Source: Blumeriella jaapii
Taxonomy: Eukaryota > Ascomycota > Leotiomycetes > Helotiales > Drepanopezizaceae
Assembly: GCA_009599575.1 (NCBI GenBank)
Contig: VWND01000072.1
Coordinates: forward strand, 248,001 to 312,000
DNA: 64,000 bases
Reading direction: 5' to 3'
Part shown: piece by piece, positions 36,100 to 46,879 of the stretch
Position numbering within the stretch: position 1 is the stretch's first letter
Layout: every line of letters begins with the position of its first letter
Notes under the pieces: model-generated
The model's input: the letters and a program-made list of their open reading frames with translations, nothing else
Database searches by the model: none
Told to the model about the DNA's origin: nothing
Made by a program: the position numbers and the translations under genes

Positions 36100-37385
36100 T
36101 CAGCTTTGTTAAAAGGGCTTATTTCTGTTTCCGTCGGTCCGAAGCAAATCGCTTCGTATTTATTAATATAATAAATATTATTGTTTATATAAAAATTAAA
36201 TGCTTTGCATTTTAAGCGAATATAAGGTTTTTCGCAATGAATTTCTTTGTTATTACAGAATTTATATTTAGGGCCACAGGGTTTGTTTTGATAATTATTT
36301 CTATTATTTTGGTAGCCGCGATTCTGGTTTCCGCGTTGGTTTTCTTTTTTTTAATAATCGTTATTGTAGTTAGTATTTCGCTGATTCTGATCGCTAGTAC
36401 GAAAGGATTGCTATTGGGCAGCCATTACTTTTACGGTGGCTTGGCGAAATTAATCGCTTCGCGTATTTTGCGAAAAGTAGTTGTTGTAAAAATTATTTTA
36501 ATCGTTTTTATCGTCCGAGTTAACGTAGAAAAGTTTTTTTTGCTATTGCATAAAACCTTCGATTTTGCTTTGAAATTTTTAAATTTTAATATCGGTAAAT
36601 TTTAATACGAAAGTTTCGATATTTTTATTAAGTTTTTCTAAGTCAGTAGGTTTTGCAGAACGATTAAATAATATAATAACTGGTTGTTTTTTGGCGATTT
36701 CGGTAATTTTTAATGGCTGGGCATATTTTTGCATTAAAGCTTCCACGTTTTTTTTGTAAATAGGAAATAGGGATTTCTTTTGATCTATAGCTTTAATGGT
36801 ACGTTCGCTTTGATTTTGCTTAAAAACGAACTTTACAAATTTGAAATATTAATCGAAGATTTCGAAGTTTTATTTATTAATTTTAAAATGCTTAATAGTT
36901 TTGTTGCGAATGCTGATTGAAAGGCCAAGTAAAAACAATTTTTTTTGTTTAATTTCGCTTAAAACCTTTTTGTTAACGAAAACGTTAGAAACTTTCGTAT
37001 AAATACGATAATAAGCTTTAAGTTTTTTGGCTTGGCGAGTTATTATAACAAACTGTTTAAAAAAAGCGATAATATCGCGAATTTGCTAGCGATCGTGGTT
37101 TCGGAATTCCGATTTCAAAGCTTTAATTAATTTACGCCAGTTTCGAGCCTTAATAGTTTTTTATTTATTTATCGATTTAATAATATTCTTGGTGATTAAA
37201 TTATAATAACGAGGAAGTTTATCGAACATTTCAGTTTTAGAAACTTCGAAATTCTTATAAGTTTTTTTATATTTTTCGATAAAATCGGTAATATTGGCGC
37301 TATTAAATAAAAGTGCACCAGAGGAATCAGGGAGGGGCATGCGACCTCGCATAAGAAAACGAAAAGCGTCGTTGTTTATAATGTT
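36100..37385 (-). pseudogene. G2 gag remnant
   Basis: The start codon is changed to ATA (INNDAFRF...; compare MDNDAFRF in G1). Capsid helices with ADFIEKYKKTYKNF-like sequence are open at 37352-37161. The nucleocapsid near 36380-36200 is Asn/Arg-rich with KFCNNKE-H-CEK, a CCHC remnant. The interval 35420-36100 is the gag-protease spacer. Confidence 0.8.
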
Positions 37386-38106
37386 AGCGAAAATATTAGT
37401 AGAGTTTGAGTTAAACGAATAAATGTTTTTTGGAGTTGCAGGTTGAGGATCTTTAGTATAAAAGAAATCGTTTTTAATAAAAGAGCTATTAAAAAAGTTT
37501 TTGTGTTTTCTAAAGGAATTAAATAAAATAAAATTGCGTTTAAATATTTAAGTAATATATTGAAAAACTTGTTTTTTGATAAATTAATTAAATTAATATA
37601 ATATTGCTGTATAATCTACGGTTTCGATATTTCGTAGCTTAAGCCAATATACGTATAGCCATTTCCTTATTAATTTTAATAAAAAGCCGCAAATTGTAAT
37701 TGCCATAATCACAAAGCGTAAAATCAGAAGGTTGAATTTTCGCTAGGCGTTTGATCAAAAGAAATCTAGTTTAGAAGGGCCGAGCGCAGCGGTCGAAACG
37801 TACGAATTAATATTCGATTTGTTATTTTTAGATAAAAGGGCGATTTTCGAGCTTTGAATTTCGCACGGTACAGAATTGCCTGACCGTAATTTCAGACGTT
37901 TCTGAAATATGTTGCATTTTTGTAGTCTAATAACTGTGCGCAAAATAGGAGAAGCTATTAAAGGTCTTTTATATAATACAGCTGCGAATAATACCATATA
38001 AGAGGTTTTTTAAACCGTAGTGGCGAAATATCGAAGTCGATTTTGATTATGAATTTGAGAAATGCATCGGCGAATATATAAAAACGAAACACCGAAATTT
38101 AAATTT

Positions 38107-38121
38107 CTGCGTAGGTCACCA
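38107..38121 (-). other. G2 primer binding site
   Basis: The plus strand reads CTGCGTAGGTCACCA, ending two bases before the LTR; on the coding strand this is TGGTGACC..., complementary to a tRNA 3' end with CCA. The tRNA identity was not established. Confidence 0.65.
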
Positions 38122-38123
38122 AA

Positions 38124-38390
38124 TGTAAAAGTAGGTAAGAAAACCAGATTGATACGGCCATATATCGGTGGGTAAGATAGTTTAGGGAATTCCTAGGAGA
38201 AACTGAAAAAAGGAAAAGAAAAATAAGTAAAGGTATGAATTAGACTGCGTGCTTATGATACTATCTAAGGGGGTGCTTTGCTCTTATACCTGTTGAAAGT
38301 AGTCAGTGGCAGGGGGTTTCGGAGGGGTCCATGCCTCGACCTTAGCTAAAACTACCAACTCCTATCAATACAAGGTATCACCGTTTTATA
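38124..38390 (-). repeat. G2 5' LTR
   Basis: 267 bp; TGTAAAAG...TTTTATA on the plus strand. The better preserved of the two G2 LTRs. Confidence 0.92.
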
Positions 38391-38399
38391 TTATATCCG

Positions 38400-39414
38400 A
38401 CGTAGTTTTTTAAAATTTAAAAAAAAATTAATTTCGACGTTATACGCGTATTAATTACCGATCGCGATTATATATACTTTGTATTCGCTATTAACGATTT
38501 ATTTAAATAGCTTGAAAAGCGATTTTTTCGAAACGCTATTTCCGAAGTTATAACGATTTTTTTTTGAAAAAACGTTGTATATCGATACGATTTGTTTAGC
38601 AAATTAAACGTCGATAATAAACCCGAAAACAAAAGCGTTATCGAAACTTTTATAAAAAAATACGAAATCCAGCGCATTTAAATCTTAGCTTATAATTCGA
38701 AAAGCAACGGATCCGTTAAACGAAATTATAAAAATATTTTCGACGGCTTTTTAAAAGCTATTCGAAAAAATTATAAGCGTTGGTCGCGAAAATTTTCGGA
38801 AATGCTTTTTGCTATGCGCATATATATATACGCTTTTATTGGAATAATTTCATTTTTTATTTAATACGGCAAAAACGCTCGATTATTTCTAAAAACAAAA
38901 TGGCTTGTATAAAAGCTTTATAACGTGATTAAAATAAAAACGAAAGCAGATTTATTAATAATAAGATTTAAATAATTAAATTATCGCGATATAAATATAA
39001 AAAAAATAATTTTAAAAAAAAAAAAGTATAAAAAAGCAGTTAAGAAAATCTGAAATAAAATTAAAATTTTAAAAAAAACGCTAATTAAAAAAAGAAATTT
39101 GATTTTAATTTACGACGTTTAGCGCGCTATCGATAAATCGGCCGATATTAAATTTAATTATAAATGGCTCGGATTTTACGAAATATACGAAGCCGAATTG
39201 AATAAAAGCTATTATAAGCTTACGAAACTCGATAAAACAAAATTAAAAAAAACGTTCGCCGCTAACCGGTTAAAGCGATTTTACAAAAAAAATCAGCAAA
39301 TTTATTTTTTGGATTTTAATTTAAACAGCGATTCCGATTTTAGCGAATCCGACGACGATTCCGATCAAAGCGATTATATTCCTGAAAAAAAAAAACCTTT
39401 TGGAAAGGTCTGAA
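38400..39414 (+). pseudogene. G1 integrase remnant with acidic tail
   Basis: RIP-damaged core followed by the C-terminal open frame 39198-39413: NKSYYKLTKLDKTKLKKTF then the acidic tail SDSDFSESDDDSDQSDYIPE and a basic end. Confidence 0.8.
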
Positions 39415-39429
39415 AACGGCCGAACGATA

Positions 39430-39980
39430 ACTCCGCTATTAAAAGCATAATTTAAATCGTGATTTCATTTATAACCGAAAAAAAGAAAGGTGTATACAAA
39501 ATTGTTTATTAATTATTCTATTGTTTTTGTTATTTATTGTTTTTTTTTTTATTATATATTATTTTATTATTTTTGTTTTGCTTTATTTATATATAATTTA
39601 ATTATTTTGTTTTATATATACTATTTAGTTTTAAAACCTTTTTCTATATTATTTGGAATATCTACTGTACTTTTTTTGTTTGATTGTACTTTTGTTTACT
39701 AGAACAAAAGCTTTATATATGTTTGAGCCGCACGTTTAATATATTTATATTGCTCGCATATTTTACGAAAATTATTTTTTATGCATTTTATTATTTGCTA
39801 CTTTCTGTATTATTTACTTTTTTCGTTATTTTGAACGGATGCTTATCTGAATAATTATAATTTATTAAAAAAATAGTATACGGATTCCTGTAACTTTTAA
39901 ATACAAATACTTTACAATTCCCGTACTTTTTTTCAATTATTTTTTAATAAATATAATATACTTTTTTAATTAATAAATTT
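39430..39980. other. AT-rich spacer of G1
   Basis: Counterpart of 30940-31310; low-complexity A/T, no coding sequence recognised. Confidence 0.6.
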
Positions 39981-39989
39981 ATCGATATT

Positions 39990-40869
39990 ATATCGTTTCC
40001 TAAGCAAAACGTTGTTAAATTTAACAAATTTATTTTTAATTTACTTTGGAACGAAATTATTATACGTAACTTTTCCGAATTTAAGCAAGCATATAATACC
40101 GCCATCCTAGATTAATAAGCAGCTTTCGTAAAAATATTTATAAAGTAATTCGATATAATAACTGAAAACGTTAACGAATTTCTATTCGATTACAAAGATT
40201 TTATTAAAACTGAATTCGTTCGCAAAAGCTTTAATTACGATAAATTCCTGCTGAATTACGACAACGTTTTAAAAGCTTTCGCCGGAGCAAAAAAAGCTCG
40301 AAACAACAAAAAGAAAATGATAAACCGAATATTACGCTTTTTGCTAAATTAATAAAAAAAGGATATTTAAAAATACGTTTTTAGCAAAATTACCGGTGTT
40401 ATTTTACTTCGACACTTCGCTCGCTTTTTCGAAACTATTATTTTTATTAAAAAAAAGTTTAGATACTAAACGTTTATATTTTTAAAACGCAAATTCTGAA
40501 AGCTAATAACCCAAAGGCCCGCAGGTTTATAAGCTTTTTTACAATTGTTTGCAAACTGGTCGACGACGCTATATAATCGCCAAAAAAAAGTTTTAGTCGG
40601 CTGCGAAACCTTAAATCTGATTTTTTTTTAAAGCAAAAGATTAAACGTCGTTAAATACGGCATTTTTATACCGAAGAAAAAAAACGACGCCATTCCGATA
40701 TTTTAAATTTACGACGACGAAAAAAACAAAAAAGCTAATATTATTTTCGTTTAGTTCGAAAAAATATACGCGGTGATAATTAATATTTCTAAAATAGCCA
40801 AAATAATTCGGCGATTTCCATTTTTAATTGTCGAAAACGAATCCGAAAACGAAATCAAAAGCGTAATAG
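39990..40869 (+). pseudogene. G1 extra ORF, 5' part, cut by G3
   Basis: Parallels the first 290 codons of the G2 extra ORF and the G4 copy. Cut at 40869 by the G3 insertion. Confidence 0.65.
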
Positions 40870-41131
40870 TGTCACAGCTAGCTTGAGGGTGATCAGAAGG
40901 GTGATATGGACCAAAAGGTACGTATGTAAATTGAAAGAAACACCGAGCTAGAATGCTCGGGATCGCGAACTTTATATATAATGGGCTGCGCTTATGGGTC
41001 ACGTGACTTAGCGCGAGGCCTAGTGGCCGAGGTGGTCCGTGCCCAAATCTTATTCCAATATCATCGGCAATCATACCATTAGCAATTATACTATTAGCAA
41101 CTATACTACTAGCTAGGGAAAAATCGTAATA
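40870..41131 (-). repeat. G3 3' LTR, little affected by RIP
   Basis: 262 bp; plus-strand ends TGTCACAG and GTAATA (coding-strand start probably TGTTAC). The composition is normal, unlike the interior. Contains TCACGTGA at 40999-41006, a TATATATAAA box (coding strand) at 40971-40981 and a CCGAGC/GCTCGG hairpin at 40943-40960. On the coding strand they come in this order, like a core promoter. Confidence 0.8.
40971..41006 (-). promoter_or_regulatory. Putative G3 LTR core promoter (E-box plus TATA)
   Basis: On the coding strand CACGTG at 41005-41000 is followed about 20 bp later by TATATATAAA. Confidence 0.45.
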
Positions 41132-41254
41132 TTATCCCCTTTCTCCGAAGAATTGCGTCCGCGCAGTTGCGGTCATAGGTTTATCGTTTTTCAACTTAAT
41201 GTAATTTTCTCTGCTTTCGTTGTAAGCTTGTAATTATACGGAAAGCGCTCGTAA

Positions 41255-41425
41255 AAAGCTTTTGGCGGTGGAATGCGATCGGTGAAATACTTGAAAGATG
41301 TGAAGGGCCGTTATAGCGTCAAAACAAAAGTATTATTCGAGATTTTCATTAGCGCTTTTTTAATTGATTTGATATTGCAATACTTTTTTATGCAATTTCG
41401 AATTTATTATTTTTTCGATTTTTTA
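41255..41425 (-). pseudogene. G3 chromodomain remnant
   Basis: KIEKIINSKLHKKVLQYQI, then a damaged W..Y and F..FH segment, matches the chromodomain pattern (V.KIL..R...K.LQY.VKW...E.W.P...F.....FH) at the C-terminus of chromoviral integrases. Chromodomains bind methylated histone H3, which steers integration into heterochromatin. Confidence 0.75.
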
Positions 41426-41469
41426 TTTCGTTTATTTAAAAAGTAATTAAATAAAAGCTGGTTCGGGGC

Positions 41470-42870
41470 GGCGTTGGCCAGGTAAAAGGTTGCTAATATA
41501 CTTTCGGAGCGAATATAAATAAAAAATTGGATAAATTAATTAATTTGCGGAAAAATTAAGCTTTTAATTTTTTTTTATTTTGTCGACGATTTTGATTGGG
41601 CCGTATTATTTATTTAAAAGCTTTCGGAAAGGTCGGTCGAGCTTTTAATTTTTAATACTTATTAATACCTCGTCGCTTATATTCCAATTCACCGGTCGTT
41701 TATGTAAATTAGCGAAGCGTTTTATTTTGGCTTATTATTGCGTAATAAACGATTGCGCGTATTTCATAATTTTTTTAATTCGAAAAGCCAAATGCAAAGC
41801 TTCGTCGCGGTTAAGCTTTTCGATGGCCGAGCGAAAAGAACGGAGATTGTTTATATTTCAGAATATGCGAGCTTTATATTTATTTAAAATTTAAAAAAAA
41901 AAAACGTTGCCGAAAGATTCGTGCGGCAAAATCAATTATGCAATATTTATTAAAAATAAAAGGCGTTTTCAATTGTTTTGGTAGTAAAAGCAAAAGGAAC
42001 GGAAGCGTTGCTTAATATATTAATTTATTATTTCGGTCTGCTTATCGATATTAAAATTATACGCAGTAATTAATTTAATTTTGGTTTTTAATATACGGCA
42101 AAGTTTTTGCTAAAAGACCGAAACAAACTGAATTTTTCGGTCCGAAACAATTAAATCCGGCATGCCGAAATAGCGTATTTAATAAATTAAAAACAAAGCT
42201 GCTAATTTTTTCGTTATAATAATCTTGTGGCAAAAAACTAACAAAAACTTTTTAGACAGGCGATCTATTATTACGAAAGCGAAGTCGTGATTATTTTCGT
42301 TTAATAGAAGTTTCGTAAAATCTATCGTCAAATGTTAATAAAGCCTGCTAAATATAAGCAAAGGCTTTAAAAAGCCCGGGGTTTTGTCGCGTCTAGCTTT
42401 TATTCGTATATAACGATAATTCGAAACGTATTATTATATATTTGCTTTTATAATTTTTTAATAATATTTGCGATCGACCAAAAGCTTTATTTTTTTTATT
42501 CCAGCGTATATTACGCAAAGCTGTTCGTAAATATATCGGATTAAAAAAGTTCGCAGTTCGGAAGGTTTCAAAAATACTATTAATTTGCTTTGGAAAAACA
42601 ATTTATTTTATCGCAGTTAGTAATCAAAGTTATAATTGCGGACCTGCGCTCGCTGCGCTTCGAAAAAAAAAAAGTTTTTGTTAATTTGCAACAAATCGTT
42701 TATAATTATATAATTATATATATCGTATGCGATTACGAAAATTGGGTCTGCGGATTTTTTTATAAGCATTTTATTTTCGTTGTTTTCTTCGGAAAAAATG
42801 CTGTCGTTATCGCGCTTATCGGACGGTATTTTTACAAACGCCAGCGTGGTTATGCTTTTAGCAGCTATTT
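41470..42870 (-). pseudogene. G3 integrase remnant
   Basis: The three acidic positions can still be placed: TIDFTKLL near 42310, PDLIVSDRKIQF near 42135 and KQTEIIN near 42030. An HHCC-like region lies upstream. Many TAA/TAG stops. Confidence 0.78.
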
Positions 42871-43250
42871 TTTTTAAAATCTAAGAATTCAATTTATCGT
42901 TTAAAAATATTTGCTGCTTCCGAGCTGTTCGCTATCGCGCTTTTAATAAAAAAATATTTTGGTTTTTACGAAAAAAAGTATCAGCGAACGTATTAATAAT
43001 TTCCGACCGGTATATAATTGTAAAATAAAAATCGGCGAAAAACTCGGCTTATCGAGCTTATCGGACCGAAAGATTTTTAATTATTATAAAATATTTTAAA
43101 GCGCGGTGATCGATGTATATATATACGTTTTTTTAGATTTTTAACAGCTCCGGCTTATAATTTTTAAAAAAGCGAAAAATGGCGAAAAGCTTTTTATCGT
43201 AAATCGGATAATTAAATTCGGCGTTAATTATAATTTTGAAAAAAAAACCG
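42871..43250 (-). pseudogene. G3 RNase H, C-terminal part
   Basis: AEFNYPIYDKKLFAIFRFF near 43220-43165 is the RNase H segment containing the conserved Asn-Tyr and Asp; it continues the N-terminal part at 44703-44950. Interrupted by the small LTR element. Confidence 0.8.
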
Positions 43251-43255
43251 ACCGG

Positions 43256-43497
43256 TGTGACGACACGTATGCTGGAGAACAGGTAGGCGAAGGGCTTAGA
43301 ATATCAAGGTGCAGAACCTGGAAGAGGTTCTGCTGGAAGAAGCTATATACAAATGGGTTTAAGGTTCGGCAAGGGCCGGAAGGCCGAAAGGGCCGAAGGG
43401 CCGAAGGGGCCAAGGGCCAAGGGCCAAGGGCCAAGGGCCAAGGGCCAAGGGCCGGGAAGCCGAAGGGCCGAGGGGCCGAACGGGCCACGTCGTCACA
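43256..43497 (-). repeat. 3' LTR of the small element
   Basis: TGTGACGACA...CGTCGTCACA on the plus strand. Includes a tandem run of the heptamer GGGCCAA at about 43407-43452. Confidence 0.93.
43407..43452. repeat. GGGCCAA heptamer tandem array
   Basis: At least five perfect AAGGGCC units flanked by imperfect GGGCCGAA units. The same array is at 44607-44652 in the other LTR. Confidence 0.9.
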
Positions 43498-43520
43498 CTA
43501 CCCCCCCGTCCGAAAAAGAA
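43498..43520 (-). other. Polypurine tract of the small element
   Basis: Minus strand CTTTTTCGGACGGGGGGGTA, next to the 3' LTR. Nearly the same sequence precedes the G5 3' LTR at 60578-60600 (CTTTTTTCGGACGGGGAGAT). Confidence 0.7.
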
Positions 43521-43645
43521 CGGAGTTATAGCATAACGTAGTGAGCGTTCGCCCTCGAACGTAGAAATCAACCCAAAATTGTAATACAGCCCTCGCATAC
43601 GTCCTCTGCAAGCCATCTTGCATATAAGTCGCCATTTTCACTCCT

Positions 43646-44020
43646 TTAACTAACCCTATCGACAACAAAATCCATTTGCTCGGCTTGGTTTAATATCAGG
43701 CCCTCCACGTTACGCGATACGTCGATAATTTCCTGCAAAAAAGGGGTATAATCGCGTTCCGGCGCCGGCGCTGGCGCTGGTGGTGGAGGAGGGGGCTTTG
43801 CAGCCAATTTGTCGTATATTAATACCGAAAGTCGAGTTAATCTGGCTTGATAGTCGGCCAAGGTAGAAACAGGAGTGAGAGGAGTGGCAGGAGCCTTATG
43901 TCGACTAGTAATAGCTTTAACCAAATTCCGCGTACACGTATCGAGGCTGCGCGTATATTGGTGTTTCGCGTTTATAAGGTTTTGCAGCCAAAAGGCTAGT
44001 CGAATAACGGCAGGCTCCAT
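43646..44020 (-). CDS. Short proline-rich protein of the small LTR element
   Basis: 124 codons from ATG at 44020 to a stop at 43648-43646. The frame extends upstream a few codons but only from TTG. The N-terminal half is helical and Leu-rich (RLAFWLQNLINAKHQYTRSL). A KPPPPPPAPAPAPERD spacer sits around residues 81-96, then a second helical part. A truncated gag (nucleic-acid or particle protein) is the natural guess for an LTR element with no pol, but no zinc knuckle or known motif is present. It is the only intact element-encoded ORF in the block, so it may still be expressed. Confidence 0.6.
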   Translation of the reverse strand: MEPAVIRLAFWLQNLINAKHQYTRSLDTCTRNLVKAITSRHKAPATPLTPVSTLADYQARLTRLSVLIYDKLAAKPPPPPPAPAPAPERDYTPFLQEIIDVSRNVEGLILNQAEQMDFVVDRVS

Positions 44021-44455
44021 CAGAACAGCTGTATCGAAAGAAAACAACGAATACCGAAAAGGAAGGCACGTCGGTTATTCGAAGAAATTGCGTCGAATAG
44101 CTGGTTCGGTCGGAACGCTTAGTGAAAAGGTCCGAATTTGCCGGTTTGTGAACAGTATCTCGGTGTTCAGCGGAAATAGTGCAGGGGGGGGGGGGGTAAA
44201 TCGCCGGAAAAATCGTCGGCCTTCTCGCGGAGTCTTCACCGCAGCGTGCTCGGGCGAGGAAAATTGACTGAAATAGGCTCGAAGGAGTTTTGATCGATAA
44301 GAGCTTCAAAGGTGGTGTAACGTTTGCTGCAAAAGCTGGCTACAGCGAAAAAGGCGGTGTGGCGGCGTCGCAGTAGAAAGGTTACAGACGCCGAAGTAGT
44401 CTGAAAAATGAAGGTGTAGCTTCGAGGCTGAAAAGGGTGTTTGACCTTGATATAA

Positions 44456-44697
44456 TGTGACGACACGTATGCTGGAGAACAGGTAGGCGAAGGGCTTAGA
44501 ATATCAAGGTGCAGAACCTGGAAGAGGTTCTGCTGGAAGAAGCTATATACAAATGGGTTTAAGGTTCGGCAAGGGCCGGAAGGCCGAAAGGGCCGAAGGG
44601 CCGAAGGGGCCAAGGGCCAAGGGCCAAGGGCCAAGGGCCAAGGGCCAAGGGCCGGGAAGCCGAAGGGCCGAGGGGCCGAACGGGCCACGTCGTCACA
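44456..44697 (-). repeat. 5' LTR of the small element
   Basis: Identical to 43256-43497 over 242 bp. The sequence inside it on the coding strand (TTATATCAAGGTC...) would be the primer site; the tRNA was not identified. Confidence 0.93.
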
Positions 44698-44702
44698 ACC
44701 GG

Positions 44703-46700
44703 ATGATAAAAGTTATTTTTTTGCAATTGCGATAATACGCCAGTTATTATTTTATCAGAAAAGTCGGTTTTCAGGCGCGTTTGCTTATAAAAGTCGTAAT
44801 AGCATAAAATAAAAACATTTAGCAGGGCTTTACGCAATGTTTTTTATACGTTTTTCTGCTTTTTTTCGAATACGAAAAAAACGTTTTTGCTTGTGAAAAT
44901 AATGAAAAAGCGGCAAATACGGCTGTAGCCGGTTATAAAGCGTTTGTAAAAATTGCAAAAGCCTAGAAAGCTTTACACGCTTCGCATATTCGCTGTATAT
45001 TGCTAGTTTTTAATAATAGCGATTTTTTCCGGGTTTATTTTAATATTTTAAATATTAATAACGAAACTTAGAAATTTAATTTTCGTAATATTAAACTCGC
45101 ATTTTTTAATATTAATTTCTAAGCCGTGTTTTTTTAAAATCGATAAGATTTTTTTAACGTAAATTTTATATTTTAAGTTATTCGCGGAATAAATAAAAAT
45201 ATCGTTAAAATACGCCGAGCAGAAATTATTTAAATACTTTATAAAAATATTATTAATAAAGCGTTAAAATATGGCGGGCTTATTAATAAAGCCGAACGAA
45301 AAAACTTTATATTTATATATGCCGTATCGAATACGGAAACTGATTAGTTTTTCAAACTTTTCGGATATCCGGATTCGATTAAATGCTTATTAAATATTAA
45401 TTTTCGTAAATACTTTAATTTTAATAATTCGCGCCAGCATTTCGTTAATTAAAAGCAAAAGATAGAAATCTTTTTTCGTAAAGTTATTAAGCTTGCGGTA
45501 ATCGATATATAAACGTAAAGCCGTTTGATTTTTTAATAAATAAAATCGGGGCGGCGAAAAAAGCATTAAAAAGTTTAATAAAACTTTTATGCAAATTATC
45601 GAAAATATAACTTTTGATTTTTATAAGCTATTCGTTCGTAAAGCGTTTAAATAGTTTTATAAAAAGCGTATTTTTCGTAGCAAAGTATATTTTATAATTT
45701 ATATCGAAGCGGCGGAAAGCGAATTTATCGTTTTTTTGCTTATAAAAAAGTTTTTCGAATTCCGAATATTAGGCTGAAAAAAGCTTTTTTATAAAAACCA
45801 CGTTATCGTTATACTTGGCTTACAAAGCGTCGAAAACGGAAATACTTTTTACTGCCGCGAATTATATAACTTTTTCAAATTCGGCGATTTTCGCACGGCG
45901 GAAACGTTTTTTATTTATATTATATACAAAAGCAACAAACGTACAATCGCTAAATAATGGTAACTTTTTTTTTTTTACGGTCCGCATTCGCTTTTCGTAA
46001 CGTGTTTGTAAAGCGCTAAATACAAAAGCGGAAATACAGCTGATATTGCAATTGAAAATAAAAGAAATAGCAATTGGCCCGGTTGGAAAAACCGGCTTGA
46101 TCGGTTCAGAGCTGCCAATAAAAAACTTTTTTATTTTATATAAACTGCTTTTAAGATTTCGTATAAACGTAGAAAATTTATCAGTTTTAAAGCTTAAATA
46201 AACTTTTTTAATCGTTGTAAAAGTGTTAGCAAAAGTATATAAAGCTTTTATTGCGCTGTTTCGTTTGTTTGTATTTTTTTAATATATACGATTAAGCATT
46301 TTGGGCTTTTTTCGCTGATTAAAATCGACGAACAATTATTTATTAAAATAAAAAATAATAAGCATATCGAATAGCTATTTTATTTTATTTTTTTTTTAGC
46401 TATACGCTTGCTTTAAATCGTAATGCTATAAAAATTTGCGATTAATAAAAACGTCGGTAAAGCCCAGGTTTATAATTAAAAAAAAAAAATTTATACGACG
46501 TCGGTTAATCGTAAAAGAAAAAAAAATAATAAAAGAAATAGATTTCTTCGGCTCGCTATTATAGCCGGTGGGTATAATAAGCTTGTGCAGCCGAATAAAA
46601 CTTATTTCGAAACGTTAAAAAAATTAATACGTTAAAAAAGTTTTAATCGCACCGAAAATATTAGCTTCGCTATCGATATATGCAAATGTTTTAATATATA
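44703..46700 (-). pseudogene. G3 protease region, reverse transcriptase and RNase H N-terminus remnant
   Basis: RT at about 45640-45000: TALRLYIDYRKLNNFT, FSFGFINKPAIF and CSAYFNDIFIYSA, the last being the Y-x-D-D box with one Asp lost. RNase H starts with TRLKTDFSDKIITGVLSQLQ near 44775 and breaks off at the small-element insertion. The stretch 45700-46700 has no clear protease motif. Confidence 0.82.
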
Positions 46701-46879
46701 ATTTATTGCGTGCTAGTTTTATAAAAACTAAAAATTGTCGCTTTTTTATTAAAAAGCGCTAGTTAAACTTTAAATTCTTTTATAAATCGAATTTTTTGCT
46801 ATAGTAAAAGTTTTTGTTACGGCTTAAAAATTTTTTAATAAATCGTTTTGCTTTTATCGATAGCTATTTCGGCGATTTT

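Larger units (their letters stand above)
27103..38390 (-). mobile_element. G2: complete Ty3/gypsy element with an extra 3' ORF, same family as G1 and G4
   Basis: 11,288 bp on the minus strand between LTRs 38124-38390 (5') and 27103-27370 (3'), with TTAT on both sides. It is inserted in G1, which belongs to the same family. Order from 38124 downward: gag, protease, reverse transcriptase, RNase H, integrase with an acidic tail, AT-rich spacer, then a roughly 3.2-kb extra ORF. It is the least damaged of the three family members and serves as the reference for the others. Confidence 0.95.
38391..40869 (+). mobile_element. G1 segment 3: integrase, spacer and start of the extra ORF
   Basis: Continues TTATATCCGACG after G2, as in G4 (54031). 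Ends at GCGTAATAG, where G3 starts; the uninterrupted reading GCGTAATAGCAAACAACC is found in G4 at 62940. The rest of G1 is expected beyond the window. Confidence 0.9.
43256..44697 (-). mobile_element. Small non-autonomous LTR retrotransposon, intact and free of RIP
   Basis: 1,442 bp with two 242-bp LTRs that are identical by eye (43256-43497 and 44456-44697, exactly 1,200 bp apart) and TSD ACCGG on both sides (43251-43255, 44698-44702). GC-rich and without RIP stops, although its host is saturated. A purine-rich tract (GGACGGGGGGGTAG on the minus strand) abuts the LTR at 43498, so the element is oriented minus. It contains a 124-codon ORF and no pol. It is inserted in the G3 RNase H gene. 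Confidence 0.93.

Noticed and set aside
43228..44837. Arg/Gly/Pro-rich ORFs of 60-150 codons across the small-element LTRs on both strands
   Set aside because: They are translations of the GGGCCAA repeats in several frames; they run across LTR boundaries and are duplicated only because the LTRs are.
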